Shown: positions 62,898 to 64,000 of the stretch, piece after piece | Layout of the letters: every line of letters starts with the position of its first letter | How positions within the stretch are numbered: position 1 is the stretch's first letter | Origin: an uncultured Lachnospiraceae bacterium | GTDB lineage: Bacteria; Bacillota; Clostridia; Lachnospirales; Lachnospiraceae | Length of the DNA stretch: 64,000 nt | Direction of reading: 5' to 3' | Assembly: GCA_945929965.1 (NCBI GenBank) | Contig: CAMEOT010000001.1 | Span: 242,140-306,139 of the forward strand | Notes under the pieces: generated by a model | What the model was told of the DNA's origin: nothing | What the model saw: only the letters and a program-made list of their open reading frames with translations | Databases searched by the model: none | Program-made: the position numbers and the translations under genes

Positions 62898-63706
62898 TGC
62901 TCTGCCTGCCTTTCTGCCAAATATTCCTCCAAGCATAGCCCTTTTTCATACATCTCTGTGGCGGCCTCAACGCCAACATACCGATAATGCCATACTTCCT
63001 CGGCAACGCCCGTGATGTCTGTTTTATCTCCAGGGTAACGGAAGATAAAACCGTATTTGTAGCTGTTTTCTTGCAGCCAGAAATAAAGATCATAGGTGGC
63101 TCCGTTGATGTCCACGCCTAAACCAATTTGATGTTCACTGTATCCGGGAACAGATACCCATTGCTTTGCCAGTTCCTCCGCTTTGCTCTGGGAATTTCCC
63201 TCTTTGCGGTATCCAGCCACTTTGTCGTCATAGAGCTGCTGCTGCTTTTTCTGCGTGCGGTAACCGGATACGACCATAGGCAGTTGATCCCAATTTCCTT
63301 CCTTTGCTGCTTCCAACATCTCCATGAGAGGATCATAGATGCGTTCATCTACTTTCTCACCGCCGGGCACCTCTACCAGTTTTGGCTCGTAGTTTTCGGG
63401 GATCGCGTTTTCATAGTTTACCAACACCAAGTTCCAGTCGGTGTCATCATTTGCTGTCTGCGTGTTTTGGGGTGAGCTTTCATCCAAAAGGCCAACTTGC
63501 ACATCATCAGGCCCCTGCGTTGTGGTGTCGTTTACTTGGGAATTTTCAGGCGATTCTTTATCTACAAACAATGTGAACGCATATACACAAACAGCCACGA
63601 CCAGAATGACTGTGGCAATACTTCCCCAAGGAAAGCGCCTCCTCCGCCGCTTTTGCCTCCGGCGATGACCTTCATTGGGAACAGGCAGCATTTTTTCTTC
63701 CATCAT
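62894..63706 (-). CDS. vanY: VanY-type D,D-carboxypeptidase, membrane-anchored
   Basis: 270 residues; AAAGGAGG 6 nt before the ATG pair at 63706. A Lys/Arg-rich cytoplasmic start precedes one membrane helix (about 30-50), then a linker and an M15B carboxypeptidase domain: VSGYRTQKKQQQLYDDK, SEHQIGLGVDINGA (zinc His and Asp) and EEVWHYRYVGVEAATEM (third zinc ligand and catalytic Glu). VanY removes the terminal D-Ala of pentapeptide stems and aids glycopeptide resistance. Neighbours are relics of vanW (upstream) and a VanG-like ligase (downstream), so it is the only intact gene of the set. It may also serve ordinary wall trimming. Confidence 0.9.
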   Translation of the reverse strand: MMEEKMLPVPNEGHRRRQKRRRRRFPWGSIATVILVVAVCVYAFTLFVDKESPENSQVNDTTTQGPDDVQVGLLDESSPQNTQTANDDTDWNLVLVNYENAIPENYEPKLVEVPGGEKVDERIYDPLMEMLEAAKEGNWDQLPMVVSGYRTQKKQQQLYDDKVAGYRKEGNSQSKAEELAKQWVSVPGYSEHQIGLGVDINGATYDLYFWLQENSYKYGFIFRYPGDKTDITGVAEEVWHYRYVGVEAATEMYEKGLCLEEYLAERQAEQ

Positions 63707-63834
63707 ATAAAGCCTCCTTTCTGAAGGGGAACAAAAGCACCCCTGTCAGCATTTATTGTACTGAACAGCAGCGCTTGGAACTTTAATATGAAGTTGTTTA
63801 TTTCCTAAGAAAATCCTAATGTAAAGGGGAGATT

Positions 63835-63942
63835 TTACTTATAAACTAATCTCATTCCTATATAGTAGCAAAGAATCTTCTGCTTTTTCCGCAGAGGCAG
63901 CAGGCACGGAAAAATCTGTGTCAGTCGTATCCTTCCCATCAT
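63835..63942 (-). pseudogene. VanW N-terminal remnant
   Basis: A 35-residue frame with AAAGGAG before its ATG pair. It reads GRIRLTQIFPCLLPLRKKQKILCYYIGMRL, closely like the start of VanW proteins (RKRLTQxFPxLLPLRxxQR...MRxD), then stops. VanW accompanies vanY in vanB/vanG clusters. About 240 residues are missing. The sequence on to 63707 holds no other gene. A second open frame on the same strand, running off the window edge, ends at about 63835 and is not recognised. Confidence 0.65.
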
Positions 63943-64000
63943 TTTGCTCCTTTCGGTGATTTGTTTCATAAAAGAGCAAATCCATGCTCCCGTCAGTATC

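Overview
The window looks like a chromosomal segment of a Gram-positive, motile, saccharolytic member of Clostridia, most likely Lachnospiraceae (Roseburia/Agathobacter/Butyrivibrio-like). The grounds are the Firmicutes order hup-rqcP-yabP-yabQ-divIC-spoIIE-tilS-hpt-ftsH, sporulation-type genes, a flagellin with a csrA gene beside it, an LCP cell-wall ligase, several lipoproteins, GH13 and GH3 sugar enzymes, and relics of a vanG-type cluster. No rRNA, tRNA or CRISPR array was seen. Family placement is inference from gene content.

Layout. 1-4 kb: a GT39-like membrane protein (cut by the window edge) behind a GH13 amylase/neopullulanase. 4.2-11.3 kb: the housekeeping/sporulation block on the minus strand, with a SpoIIE phosphatase lacking its membrane half but preceded by a promoter with the 21-bp spacing known from Spo0A-driven genes. 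11.3-20 kb: PEGA lipoprotein, CotS-like protein, CCA-adding enzyme, HAD phosphatase, foldase, M3 oligopeptidase. 20-26 kb: Rpn-type nuclease, flagellin, CsrA, a small tyrosine recombinase and an MCP-PilZ receptor. 26-32 kb: AraC regulator, CapA-like protein, LCP protein, cytidylate-kinase-like protein and ArsB/NhaD-type antiporter. 32-39.8 kb: GH3 beta-glycosidase with a complete sugar ABC importer and a PHP-domain protein. 39.8-50.6 kb: broken sensor kinase, ProX-like deacylase, LUD protein, Mn2+ riboswitch with P-type ATPase between two copies of a ~155-bp repeat, a tiny lipoprotein, HAD, GH3/NagZ, YitT, and a second GH13 enzyme. 50.6-64 kb: an AT-richer accessory region with MerR/TipAS regulator, remnants of AbiEii, MATE, MCP, deformylase, D-Ala ligase and VanW genes, an ADP-ribose cluster (DraG-type hydrolase plus macrodomain), a diguanylate cyclase, and VanY.

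The most striking structure is at 22.97-23.76 kb. Two 29-bp sites, each built like loxP (10-bp inverted arms around a 9-bp asymmetric spacer), lie in opposite orientation around a 193-residue tyrosine recombinase gene with a complete catalytic set. Inside the bracketed segment, pointing outward, is a near-consensus flagellar sigma-28 promoter (TAAAGTTT-N11-GCCGAAAT). As drawn it fires toward the MCP-PilZ gene; inversion would aim it at csrA-fliC. The fliC leader carries two CsrA-type sites: a hairpin with AGGA in its loop, and a Shine-Dalgarno matching the CsrA consensus at 11 of 12 positions. Together these suggest a self-inverting motility switch combined with CsrA control and c-di-GMP input. 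The elements are read directly from the sequence; the switching behaviour is inferred.
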